From: UBA6770 sp965660875
GTDB lineage: Bacteria; Bacteroidota; Bacteroidia; Flavobacteriales_G; Salibacteraceae
Length of the DNA: 64,000 nt
Assembly (NCBI GenBank): GCA_965660875.1
Contig: CBFIBQ010000009.1
Coordinates: forward strand, 1-64,000
Reading direction: 5' to 3'
Part shown: positions 43,438 to 51,080 of the stretch, piece by piece
Position numbering within the stretch: position 1 is the first letter of the stretch
Layout of the letters: the number at the start of each line of letters is the position of its first letter
Notes under the pieces: model-generated
The model's input: the letters and a program-made list of their open reading frames with translations, nothing else
The model's database searches: none
Told to the model about the DNA's origin: nothing
Translations under genes and position numbers: made by a program

Positions 43438-46288
43438 CTTTCGATTTTATTTCTACAAAGTACGTCCCAGAAGCAAAGTCAGATATTTCAATTGAAAATT
43501 CCTTATTACCAGTTTCTATTTCCTGTTCAAATAGTAGGTTACCCAACACATTTGAAATTTTAACTTTTGTAAATAGAACTTCCGAATCTATTTTAACCAA
43601 TGTATTGGCCGGGTTCGGCCTCAAGGTAAATTCAATTGTATTTATTATCTCCTTCTCCTTCCAATCATTATCGTTTAATTCAGATGTTTTTTCCTTCACA
43701 ACGACAATACTAGAAGGTACACAGCCATCAACTTTAGCAGTAAGAGAATATTGTCCTTTATCTATATAATCCGGAATTGTAAATTCATTGGAACTGATTG
43801 ATATGTCAGTCCGATACCCTTTTAGATTCCAATTCGCTACCTTCTGTTCACCCGAAGCAGAATAAACTATTTCATTTTGAATATTGGAAATAATAATTCT
43901 ACCACAGCCTTGATTACCTGAATTATCAGACCTTTTATTTGGGTCTGTTCCATTAACTTTTGCAGTAAATCTACCAACATTATTCGTTTTAAATCCCTTA
44001 GAAAGTACAATTGACGTCTTAGCTTCAAGGTTTACATGAACTCCAGTGTTTATTTGAACTTCACCAGTTGGTTGTGTTTTCTTAGTTTCAGTGGTGGTCA
44101 ATGCCAAATGAGTGTTGTCATCATAAAGATATTTGTCAGGTGGCAACACATCACTCCCCACCACCATTTTACCCCCACACTCAATATCTCGGTCTTTATC
44201 AAAGGTTCGGTTTTGGAGGTAGTAGTCGGTTACCATGAGTTCTTGGTTTATTATGATATCATTTATAATTCCGTATCTATAAATACCTGGATGCCAAAGG
44301 TTTGGGTTAGACGCTCTATCAATGCCATAAATTTCATCAACGCCAACTTTATTATTAGCAAAAAAATCTGCTTTTGCTTTACCTGTAGTTGTGTACTTAT
44401 ACGTATTGTTAACATCCACCGAATTCATATTGTGGTAATCAATACTACTTAATGTGGGCGCAAACCCAGCATCTTTTAGTCCTGGAATTCCTGCATAGCC
44501 GTAACTACCCGCTGCATTGTCCCAAAAAATACCAGAAAAGGTGTATTGCCCTTCTAATACTTTCGTGCCCCAGAAAAAAAACTTAGATATCGGTATTTTA
44601 AGCATTTTCCAATAGGTGAAATTAGAAGAACTGTTTTGAGTTCCAAATTTGAATTTAGTTATTGTATAACTATATGGAGGAATTGGATATGGAACATTTA
44701 AAACACCGGGTCTAACATTCTCTGAACCACTAATACCTTGAGTAACTCCCTTCATTGACCCAGCTGTAAGTGCCACATTTCTACTTTTTTGCGGCCAACC
44801 CAAGGTGGCTAAATAAGATTGGAACAAATTGTATTGTATGTTTCCCAAATAGTGTTGGGCAAGTAATTGCTGAGCAGAAATACCCTTTAATGTGGTAACG
44901 GCATCAGATAACGTTAATACTTCTAAAGCAGCATCACAAGGGTCATCGCTGTTGGTTGAACATAAAAAATGAGCAGCGATGCTTGCTAAACTCAGTTTAC
45001 CTCTCAATATGTAAATAGGCAACTCATTGTACAAATCAACAGCGGATTTCTGAAACGCCAATGGGTTATTTGCGCCCTTATGCGGAGAATCTACCGTTAA
45101 CAACCAACCTACCTTATGGTCGTAATTTTGGTTCTCTAAGTTTTTGAGTGCAATCCGTCCGATTATACCTCCCATACTGATACCCATAATTGCTCCTTCG
45201 TAGTTACCATGGTTTGTTCCCCACAAACTACCGCCACTATTTACGGATTTTATTAACCACTGTATCCTAGCAGCATTTTTTTTCAAGTCAAAGGTTCTAA
45301 CAATACCCGGAAAATCAACTATAAAAACATCATAACCAGCAGCCCTTAGATCTGAAATGTAAAATCTAAATTCATTTAAATGGGAGATTGTTGATTCTTT
45401 GTTTTGTATATCAAGGCCTTCGATTAAGAAAAATGGTTTGTCTAGTTTATTGTCCACTCCTTTTAAGTACAATACATCCAATCCATAAACACTTGTTCTT
45501 GATCCAGTAGGAATAGAATCGGGAATGGAATCTTCAAAATAGACATAAGCTGCTTCTGCCATCTCTGTTGATAAATCGTATACCGTAAAAACAGAATAGG
45601 AAATTACAGTATCACCAGCAGCCGTTATTAATCTAAACATTAAATTTTTCTCACCTTCGTTCGAATAATTAATAGCGTAGCTATTTACTGAATTTAAACT
45701 AACACTCCGGAAACCAACGACATCGTCAAAACTAATTTCAAGGCTAGTAATCGCATTACCTTCAAGAAAAATATGTTGAAAATCTAACTGAAAATTCACA
45801 TCTAAAGAAGGATAAGACTCATGCGCCGGAACGCCTAACAGCAGTTTAAAGTCGTTCAGCCCAAAAGGTATTCCGCTATCAACATACTGCATGAGTTCAT
45901 CATCTTTTATATACTTTCCTTGGTTATAATACACCAACAGACTGGAGGTGTTTTTCTGTGGGTCATATATATCAAACTCTGTATTCGATTGTACCGATTC
46001 TAATGTCGGCAAAACTGCTCCTGCATCAGCTATGTTGATTGCAGTTTTGAAATGATTCCAATAGTTTGAATGAAATATCATAGGAGCTTGCGTATCCCAA
46101 TCCTCAAAGCATTCCGAAGAACCAAACCCTTGGTTAAACAATATATCGTTCCCCAAGCCCGGGACACTCAGTGTATCATAAAAATCTTCTAAGGTAGATA
46201 TCAGGCTATCCTTGGGTGTTTGTGCAAAACTAGTTGATAAACCAAATACTAGATATATCAAAAGAAATGATTTGACTATACTTCTCAT
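43397..46288 (-). CDS. T9SS-secreted serine hydrolase (PGAP1/lipase-like), array parent
   Basis: A 963-residue protein with a signal peptide (to about STSFAQ, 23) and a beta-rich N-terminal part (~30-260). An alpha/beta-hydrolase domain covers ~270-480, with nucleophile Ser371 in MGISMGGIIGRIAL and the nearby VDSPHKGANN (residues 400-403) possibly providing other active-site residues. The fold resembles PGAP1/lipase-type esterases and the substrate is unknown. The C-terminal module begins at Met685 (MVTDYYLQNRTFDKD), continues through the solenoid and Cys domains, and ends with a sorting domain (TLRPNPANTLVKIDSEVLFT). Its ATG overlaps the tail-fibre-like gene by 4 nt, and lipoprotein A overlaps its end by 41 nt. 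Confidence 0.83.
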   Translation of the reverse strand: MRSIVKSFLLIYLVFGLSTSFAQTPKDSLISTLEDFYDTLSVPGLGNDILFNQGFGSSECFEDWDTQAPMIFHSNYWNHFKTAINIADAGAVLPTLESVQSNTEFDIYDPQKNTSSLLVYYNQGKYIKDDELMQYVDSGIPFGLNDFKLLLGVPAHESYPSLDVNFQLDFQHIFLEGNAITSLEISFDDVVGFRSVSLNSVNSYAINYSNEGEKNLMFRLITAAGDTVISYSVFTVYDLSTEMAEAAYVYFEDSIPDSIPTGSRTSVYGLDVLYLKGVDNKLDKPFFLIEGLDIQNKESTISHLNEFRFYISDLRAAGYDVFIVDFPGIVRTFDLKKNAARIQWLIKSVNSGGSLWGTNHGNYEGAIMGISMGGIIGRIALKNLENQNYDHKVGWLLTVDSPHKGANNPLAFQKSAVDLYNELPIYILRGKLSLASIAAHFLCSTNSDDPCDAALEVLTLSDAVTTLKGISAQQLLAQHYLGNIQYNLFQSYLATLGWPQKSRNVALTAGSMKGVTQGISGSENVRPGVLNVPYPIPPYSYTITKFKFGTQNSSSNFTYWKMLKIPISKFFFWGTKVLEGQYTFSGIFWDNAAGSYGYAGIPGLKDAGFAPTLSSIDYHNMNSVDVNNTYKYTTTGKAKADFFANNKVGVDEIYGIDRASNPNLWHPGIYRYGIINDIIINQELMVTDYYLQNRTFDKDRDIECGGKMVVGSDVLPPDKYLYDDNTHLALTTTETKKTQPTGEVQINTGVHVNLEAKTSIVLSKGFKTNNVGRFTAKVNGTDPNKRSDNSGNQGCGRIIISNIQNEIVYSASGEQKVANWNLKGYRTDISISSNEFTIPDYIDKGQYSLTAKVDGCVPSSIVVVKEKTSELNDNDWKEKEIINTIEFTLRPNPANTLVKIDSEVLFTKVKISNVLGNLLFEQEIETGNKEFSIEISDFASGTYFVEIKSKDEYLGSKKLVIQH
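44142..44250 (-). repeat. Anchor block copy 1 (inside the parent hydrolase gene)
   Basis: The parent copy of the anchor block, coding in frame within the 963-residue protein at residues ~680-717. The bases ATAAACCAAGAACTCATGG at its 5' side are shared with copy 3. There the TAA terminates the lipoprotein instead of being read as coding sequence. Confidence 0.85.
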
Positions 46289-47681
46289 TTCGCTTCAATT
46301 TTCTCATTTAACTGAATCATATACAACGTTAACTCCTCTACTTTTTCCATCAACAGTAAATTCATTTCTTTGAGTTTAAGGTTTTCTGCAATAACTTCCT
46401 CAGCTGCTGGTGCACCAGGCAGGTGTCCATTTTCTTCAATGTATGCTTTCAATTCATCAATTGGCATTAAAGCGTAATCATCTTCAAAAACGTAGTCTGG
46501 AAATGAGCCCGTTTTCACTTCAATTTCTCGGGCGTAAACGTAACCTTCGTTCGTCACCTTAAAATTCTCTACGTTGTTTTGCTGTATAGAGATTGTTCTT
46601 ACTCCATTGCTTGTATTTCTTGGGTTAATGATTAGTTCTTGAAGGTTCACCTTGCCACTAGGGTACACTGCAAAATTGCTCAACGGACCTTCATATACCT
46701 CCAATTGCGGAGCTGAGGCACTATGAGATCCCATTTCTACTCGATTATCATTGGTGCTTTTTAGACTAAACCTACCTCCATTAGTAACCTCAATTCCATA
46801 TTCAATTCCACCTGTTTCGTAAATAGATTTAAATGCTATTCCACCAGAATTAGTGTTTACTGAAACAAATCCATTATCGGTAGAGACTGAACGGTTGCTA
46901 ATAAAATTGAAATTACCGGGATTTGAATTATCGGTCATATCTCCTGCATATATTTCACCAGTAGTATGATAATCTCCATCGCCACCTATATACATCTGCT
47001 CAGTTCCGGGAACTTGTGTAAGCATGGTTCCACTAAAAAACTTAGCTGTAGAGCTTTGCACTCGCGCACAATAAACCGTTCCCAACGGATGTCCTGTTCC
47101 TGCGCAAAGAGCATTTTCTATTGGCGATAGCAAAAACATCCGTGCTCCTTCAGGTGTTGAGTTTTCATCGTAACTTGGCGGTGGTTGTGTACCTACTGTC
47201 ATTGATCCTAAGTGAAAACGCGCAAAAGAATCTTGTGAGGCTATGTATACATCTTCATTTACATAACCTTGGTCAGTAGGTAAAGAGTTTATTAGCAAAG
47301 GGCCATTTGTACTCCACATAGCATTATCGTCATTAGGGTCTTCTCCTACGTAAATGGAGCTATCGCCAACTTTTATGGTTTGGCTTACTATCATAGAATC
47401 ACAAAATGCGGTACGCAATGGTCTAATCCTACCGTTTGGAGTTATGGTTAAAATGCGGTCGTTGGTTAAAGAGGTATCTTTATAAAATCGTAACGCAATA
47501 CCCCTTCAAACATGGCTCGGTCTCTGAATACTGATTTTCCATTTACATCGAGTAATTTACTAGGTGTTGTTGTTCCAAGTCCAACCTTGCCAGATGTTGG
47601 AAAGGTGTTTTGAGCAGTTACTGTAAAGCAGCTAACTACTGCTAACATGGCTACCGATAGGTATTTTAACATATGTGGCAT
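46285..47681 (-). pseudogene. Tail-fibre-like protein gene with a frameshift
   Basis: Two frames make one gene. The first part (start ATG 47681 or 47672) has a signal peptide and SGKVGLGTTTPSKLLDVNGK, the usual head of Bacteroidota tail-fibre/S74-like proteins. The second part runs from about 47500 to 46285 and ends with PDYVFEDDYALMPIDELKAY, GHLPGAPAAEEV and a coiled coil, a common tail for the same family. The switch lies at the four-base G run on the minus strand (plus-strand CCCC 47501-47504). Adding one G restores EGGIALRFYKDTSLTNDRIL and joins the frames. It overlaps the hydrolase gene by 4 nt. It may be a real mutation, a phase-variable site or a sequencing error. Confidence 0.75.
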
Positions 47682-47965
47682 ATTTGTTCTTGTATTTTGA
47701 GAATGGGTGTTTGTTAACATCGAAGAAAATAATTAATGATTTATTCGTCAAATCTAGGCCCTTTCAAAACCAAAGTCCATGGGGGTATTCACCCAATTTT
47801 AATAAAAAAAAGCACGAATATTAATAAATTAGCTTTGAACAAAATACGTAACTTAAAACGCTAGAACCTCCATAAAGAATAGTGTGTCTAGCTCTCTTCC
47901 TTCCTAATATCTCCGAATAACACTTATTGGCAATAGGCCAACCCTTTAGTTCCGCATAATCAAAT

Positions 47966-47973
47966 TATATTTG
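47966..47973 (+). promoter_or_regulatory. Promoter -7 box upstream of folE
   Basis: TATATTTG matches TAnnTTTG and lies 43 nt before ATG 48017 in the divergent ~300-nt gap between the tail-fibre-like gene and folE. No -33 element is clear. I see no other feature in this gap. Confidence 0.45.
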
Positions 47974-48016
47974 CACAAAATTTCCTGCTAGTTGTATTAG
48001 AGGAAAACAAAACATA

Positions 48017-48718
48017 ATGGCAAACGATACAAAAAGAGATGGAGTGGTGAACGGGGTAGAAACCGATATTGATGTGATTGGAGACAACCATATTTCTACC
48101 AGTACAGATACTCCTATGCGGAAGGATGCTTTTGAACTCAGCAACAGTGAAAAAATCCAAAGCATTCAAAAAGACTTTGCAAATATCATGTACACCCTAG
48201 GTTTGGACATGACCGATGACAGTCTTAAAGGTACACCTAAACGTGTGGCAAAAATGTTTGTAAACGAAATCTTCTCTGGATTGCATCCAGATAATGAGCC
48301 AAAGGCAAGCACATTTGAGAATAAATACCAATACAACGAAATGTTGGTTGAGAAGAATATCGTGGTGTATTCTACTTGTGAGCATCACTTCTTGCCGATT
48401 GTAGGAAAAGCACATGTGGCCTATATCTCCGATGGAGAAGTAGTAGGTCTTTCAAAAATAAACCGCATTGTAGAATACTACGCCAAACGCCCTCAAGTGC
48501 AAGAGCGCTTGACCATGCAAATAGTAAAACATTTGCAAAAAGTTATGAAAACTGAAGATGTTGCCTGTATAATCGATGCAAAGCACCTTTGTGTTAATTC
48601 AAGAGGTATAAAAGACATCAACTCAAGTACCGTAACGGCCGAATATGGCGGTCGATTTAAAGATAAAGAAGTAAAACGAGAGTTTCTGGATTACATAAAA
48701 ATGGAACTCGAAAAATAA
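48017..48718 (+). CDS. folE: GTP cyclohydrolase I
   Basis: Converts GTP to dihydroneopterin triphosphate, the first step of folate and pterin synthesis, in the cytosol. 233 residues with a ~50-residue variable N-terminal extension. The catalytic core has KGTPKRVAKMFVNEIFSGL, the zinc-binding motif YSTCEHHFLPIVGKAHVAYI, LSKINRIVEYYAKRPQVQER, and the Cys of the C-terminal KHLCVNSRGI. All diagnostic residues are present. It is followed by cysS and dcd on the same strand, with 12-nt and 5-nt gaps, consistent with an operon. Confidence 0.96.
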   Translation: MANDTKRDGVVNGVETDIDVIGDNHISTSTDTPMRKDAFELSNSEKIQSIQKDFANIMYTLGLDMTDDSLKGTPKRVAKMFVNEIFSGLHPDNEPKASTFENKYQYNEMLVEKNIVVYSTCEHHFLPIVGKAHVAYISDGEVVGLSKINRIVEYYAKRPQVQERLTMQIVKHLQKVMKTEDVACIIDAKHLCVNSRGIKDINSSTVTAEYGGRFKDKEVKREFLDYIKMELEK

Positions 48719-48730
48719 ACACTCCAATTA

Positions 48731-50239
48731 ATGGCCCTATATGAGCAATACCCTGTTGAGGTATTCAATTCGCTAGGAAAAAAGAAAGAAAAGTTTGAGC
48801 CCTTAAACCCACCTCGTGTGGGTTTATATGTTTGTGGCCCCACCGTTTATAATGAAGCTCATTTAGGTAACCTAAGATCCTTCTTATCCTTTGATATCGT
48901 TTGGCGATATCTGGAGCATTTAGGCTACAATGTGCGTTATGTAAGGAACATTACAGACGTTGGACACCTGGTTAGCGACGCTGATGAGGGTGAAGATAAA
49001 ATTGAAAAGCGCGCTCGATTGGAACAAATTGAGCCAATGGAAATCGTGCAGAAATACACGAACGGATTTCATGCAGTAAACAAAGTTTTCAATTTAAAAG
49101 AGCCTAGTATTGAGCCAACAGCGACGGGGCATATTATGGAGCAAATTGAAATGGTGCAGCGCATTATTGATAATGGCTACGGTTATGAAGTAAATGGTTC
49201 AGTTTATTTCGATGTCAAGAAATTTCAGGAAAAATACGACTACGGAAAACTCTCTGGCAGAAAAGTCGAAGATCTATTGGAACAAACCAGAGAAAACCTA
49301 GCGGGTGGTTCAGAAAAACGATTCTTTGCCGATTTTGCCATCTGGAAAGGCGCTTCCGAAAACACACTTATGAAATGGAAATCGCCTTGGGGAATGGGTG
49401 TGCCGGGCTGGCATTTGGAGTGTTCCGTTATGAGCACCAAATACTTAGGCGAGAAATTCGATATTCATGGTGGAGGAATGGATCTAAAATTCCCACACCA
49501 CGAATGTGAGATTGCACAGAACGTTGGCGCTGGCGATGGCGACCCCGTTCGGTATTGGATGCACGGAAACATGCTTACCGTAAACGGAACCAAAATGAGT
49601 AAATCCTTAGGCAATGCATTTTTACCCATGGAACTGATTGCTGGTGACCACGAGTTACTGGACCAAGGATATTCTCCCATGACCATTCGTTTTTTCTTTT
49701 TGCAAGCGCATTACAGAAGTACGGTTGATTTCTCTAACGAAGCCCTAAAAGCTGCTGAGAAGGGTTACAAACGACTCATGAATGCCAAGAGATTAGTTGC
49801 TGATATGTCGGCCGACGCAGGTGGTTCTGTAAACCAAGAACTGGACAAAGAAATAAACCAATTGTGCGAGCAGGTTTATATAGAAATGGGCGACGATTTT
49901 AATACTCCTAAAACAGTTGCTGTACTTTTTGATTTGGCGAATAAAATAAACTCCTTTGCAGATAAACATGTTGCACTTTCGTCAATAAGCGCAAATACTT
50001 TCAATAAATTGCAAACAACCTTTATCACTATCATTTGCGATGTTTTGGGGTTAAAAGATGAAACAGAAGGTGGTGGTTCTGATAAATTGGACGACGTGAT
50101 GCAAATGTTGATCGAAATGCGAGCGGAAGCCAGAGCTAATAAAAACTGGGAATTGTCGGACTCTATTCGCGACCGCCTGAATGCTGTTGGAATCGTATTA
50201 AACGACGGAAAAGAAGGAAGCGACTATCAAATAAAATAA
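48731..50239 (+). CDS. cysS: Cysteine-tRNA ligase
   Basis: Charges tRNA-Cys. 502 residues, class I synthetase: the nucleotide motif is GPTVYNEAHLGNLRSF (HLGN variant of HIGH), the zinc site uses Cys30 (YVCGPTV), the Cys of WHLECSVMS and the HHEC motif (FPHHECEIAQ), and the second signature is TKMSKSLGN. The C-terminal DALR-type helical domain covers ~350-500. Length is normal. It lies 12 nt after folE. Confidence 0.97.
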   Translation: MALYEQYPVEVFNSLGKKKEKFEPLNPPRVGLYVCGPTVYNEAHLGNLRSFLSFDIVWRYLEHLGYNVRYVRNITDVGHLVSDADEGEDKIEKRARLEQIEPMEIVQKYTNGFHAVNKVFNLKEPSIEPTATGHIMEQIEMVQRIIDNGYGYEVNGSVYFDVKKFQEKYDYGKLSGRKVEDLLEQTRENLAGGSEKRFFADFAIWKGASENTLMKWKSPWGMGVPGWHLECSVMSTKYLGEKFDIHGGGMDLKFPHHECEIAQNVGAGDGDPVRYWMHGNMLTVNGTKMSKSLGNAFLPMELIAGDHELLDQGYSPMTIRFFFLQAHYRSTVDFSNEALKAAEKGYKRLMNAKRLVADMSADAGGSVNQELDKEINQLCEQVYIEMGDDFNTPKTVAVLFDLANKINSFADKHVALSSISANTFNKLQTTFITIICDVLGLKDETEGGGSDKLDDVMQMLIEMRAEARANKNWELSDSIRDRLNAVGIVLNDGKEGSDYQIK

Positions 50240-50244
50240 TAACC

Positions 50245-50763
50245 ATGATCCTATCCGGAAACGAAATAAAAAAGCAACTCGGTAAAAACATTTTTATTGA
50301 CCCTTACGATGAAAAGCGTTTAAATCCGAATTCGTACAATTTGAGTTTGCACGATCGGTTATTGGTTTACGATACGCCTATTTTGGAGATGAAAAAACCA
50401 AACCCTACCAAGGAGTTGTTTATTCCGGAAGAAGGATTGGTATTGGAACCAGGTAAATTATACTTGGGAAGAACCACAGAACATACCAGAACAGAAAGCT
50501 ATGTACCTATGTTAGAGGGGCGTTCTAGTATTGGCCGTTTAGGGTTGTATATTCACGTAACTGCTGGTTTTGGAGATGTAGGGTTTTCGGGTTTTTGGAC
50601 ATTGGAGATTCACTGCGTAGAACCCATTCGAATTTATGCTGGTGTTGAAATTTGCCAGATTTACTACCATTCCATCGAGGGCGATTACGACAAATACGTA
50701 AGTGGAAAATACCAAGACAATCACGAAGTCCAGCCCAGTATGTTGTATAAAGATTTTGAATAG
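50245..50763 (+). CDS. dcd: dCTP deaminase
   Basis: Deaminates dCTP to dUTP in thymidylate supply. 172 residues of the trimeric dUTPase-like fold: NPNSYNLSLHDRLLVYD, EGRSSIGRLGLYIHVTAGFG and GFSGFWTLEIHCVEP with the catalytic Glu of TLEI. Slightly shorter than the ~190 residues of E. coli Dcd. It lies 5 nt after cysS and is probably the third gene of the operon. Whether it also acts as dUTPase (Dcd-DUT type) cannot be told. Confidence 0.92.
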   Translation: MILSGNEIKKQLGKNIFIDPYDEKRLNPNSYNLSLHDRLLVYDTPILEMKKPNPTKELFIPEEGLVLEPGKLYLGRTTEHTRTESYVPMLEGRSSIGRLGLYIHVTAGFGDVGFSGFWTLEIHCVEPIRIYAGVEICQIYYHSIEGDYDKYVSGKYQDNHEVQPSMLYKDFE

Positions 50764-50780
50764 TATGAACGTATTATGTC

Positions 50781-50816
50781 TAACGTATTACGCTAGACGT
50801 AACACGTAATACGTTA
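50781..50816. repeat. Perfect 12-bp inverted repeat in the dcd-yidD gap
   Basis: TAACGTATTACG (50781-50792) and CGTAATACGTTA (50805-50816) are exact inverted copies around a 12-nt spacer. A related AACGTATTA occurs just before (50768-50776). The ten-mer AACGTATTAC recurs at 54646-54655 in another intergenic gap. No T run follows, so it is not a simple terminator. Confidence 0.6.
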
Positions 50817-50834
50817 GCCATTTTACAACAATAA

Positions 50835-51080
50835 ATGAAACTTCTACAGAAAATAATCGCGTTTCCCTTCTTACTCTTAATCAGAGTCTATCAATGGACA
50901 ATTTCACCCTTATTGGGTCAAAATTGCAGACACTCCCCCACTTGTAGCAGGTACACTTTTGAAGCTATCCAAATACACGGGCCAATTAAAGGAATTTGGT
51001 TGGGTTTAAAACGCATTAGTAAATGCCATCCTTGGGGCACTAGCGGTTACGATCCAGTTCCTCCGGAGAAACATCAATGA
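50835..51080 (+). CDS. yidD: Membrane protein insertion efficiency factor YidD
   Basis: An 81-residue protein with the conserved YidD core: an amphipathic N-terminal helix (KIIAFPFLLLIRVYQWTISP), the Cys motif NCRHSPTCSRYTFEAIQIHG and the end ISKCHPWGTSGYDPVP. It assists YidC in membrane protein insertion. Unlike the common arrangement it is not next to rnpA or yidC. Its last codons overlap the convergent coiled-coil protein gene by 7 nt. Confidence 0.95.
   Translation: MKLLQKIIAFPFLLLIRVYQWTISPLLGQNCRHSPTCSRYTFEAIQIHGPIKGIWLGLKRISKCHPWGTSGYDPVPPEKHQ

Noticed and set aside
38763..44250. CRISPR-like or transposon-like reading of the repeated blocks
   Set aside because: The repeats are ~105-313 nt, coding, in frame and spaced by whole genes. 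There are no short regular spacers, terminal inverted repeats or transposase.
50781..50816. The inverted repeat after dcd as an intrinsic terminator
   Set aside because: The stem is good but no T run follows on either strand.
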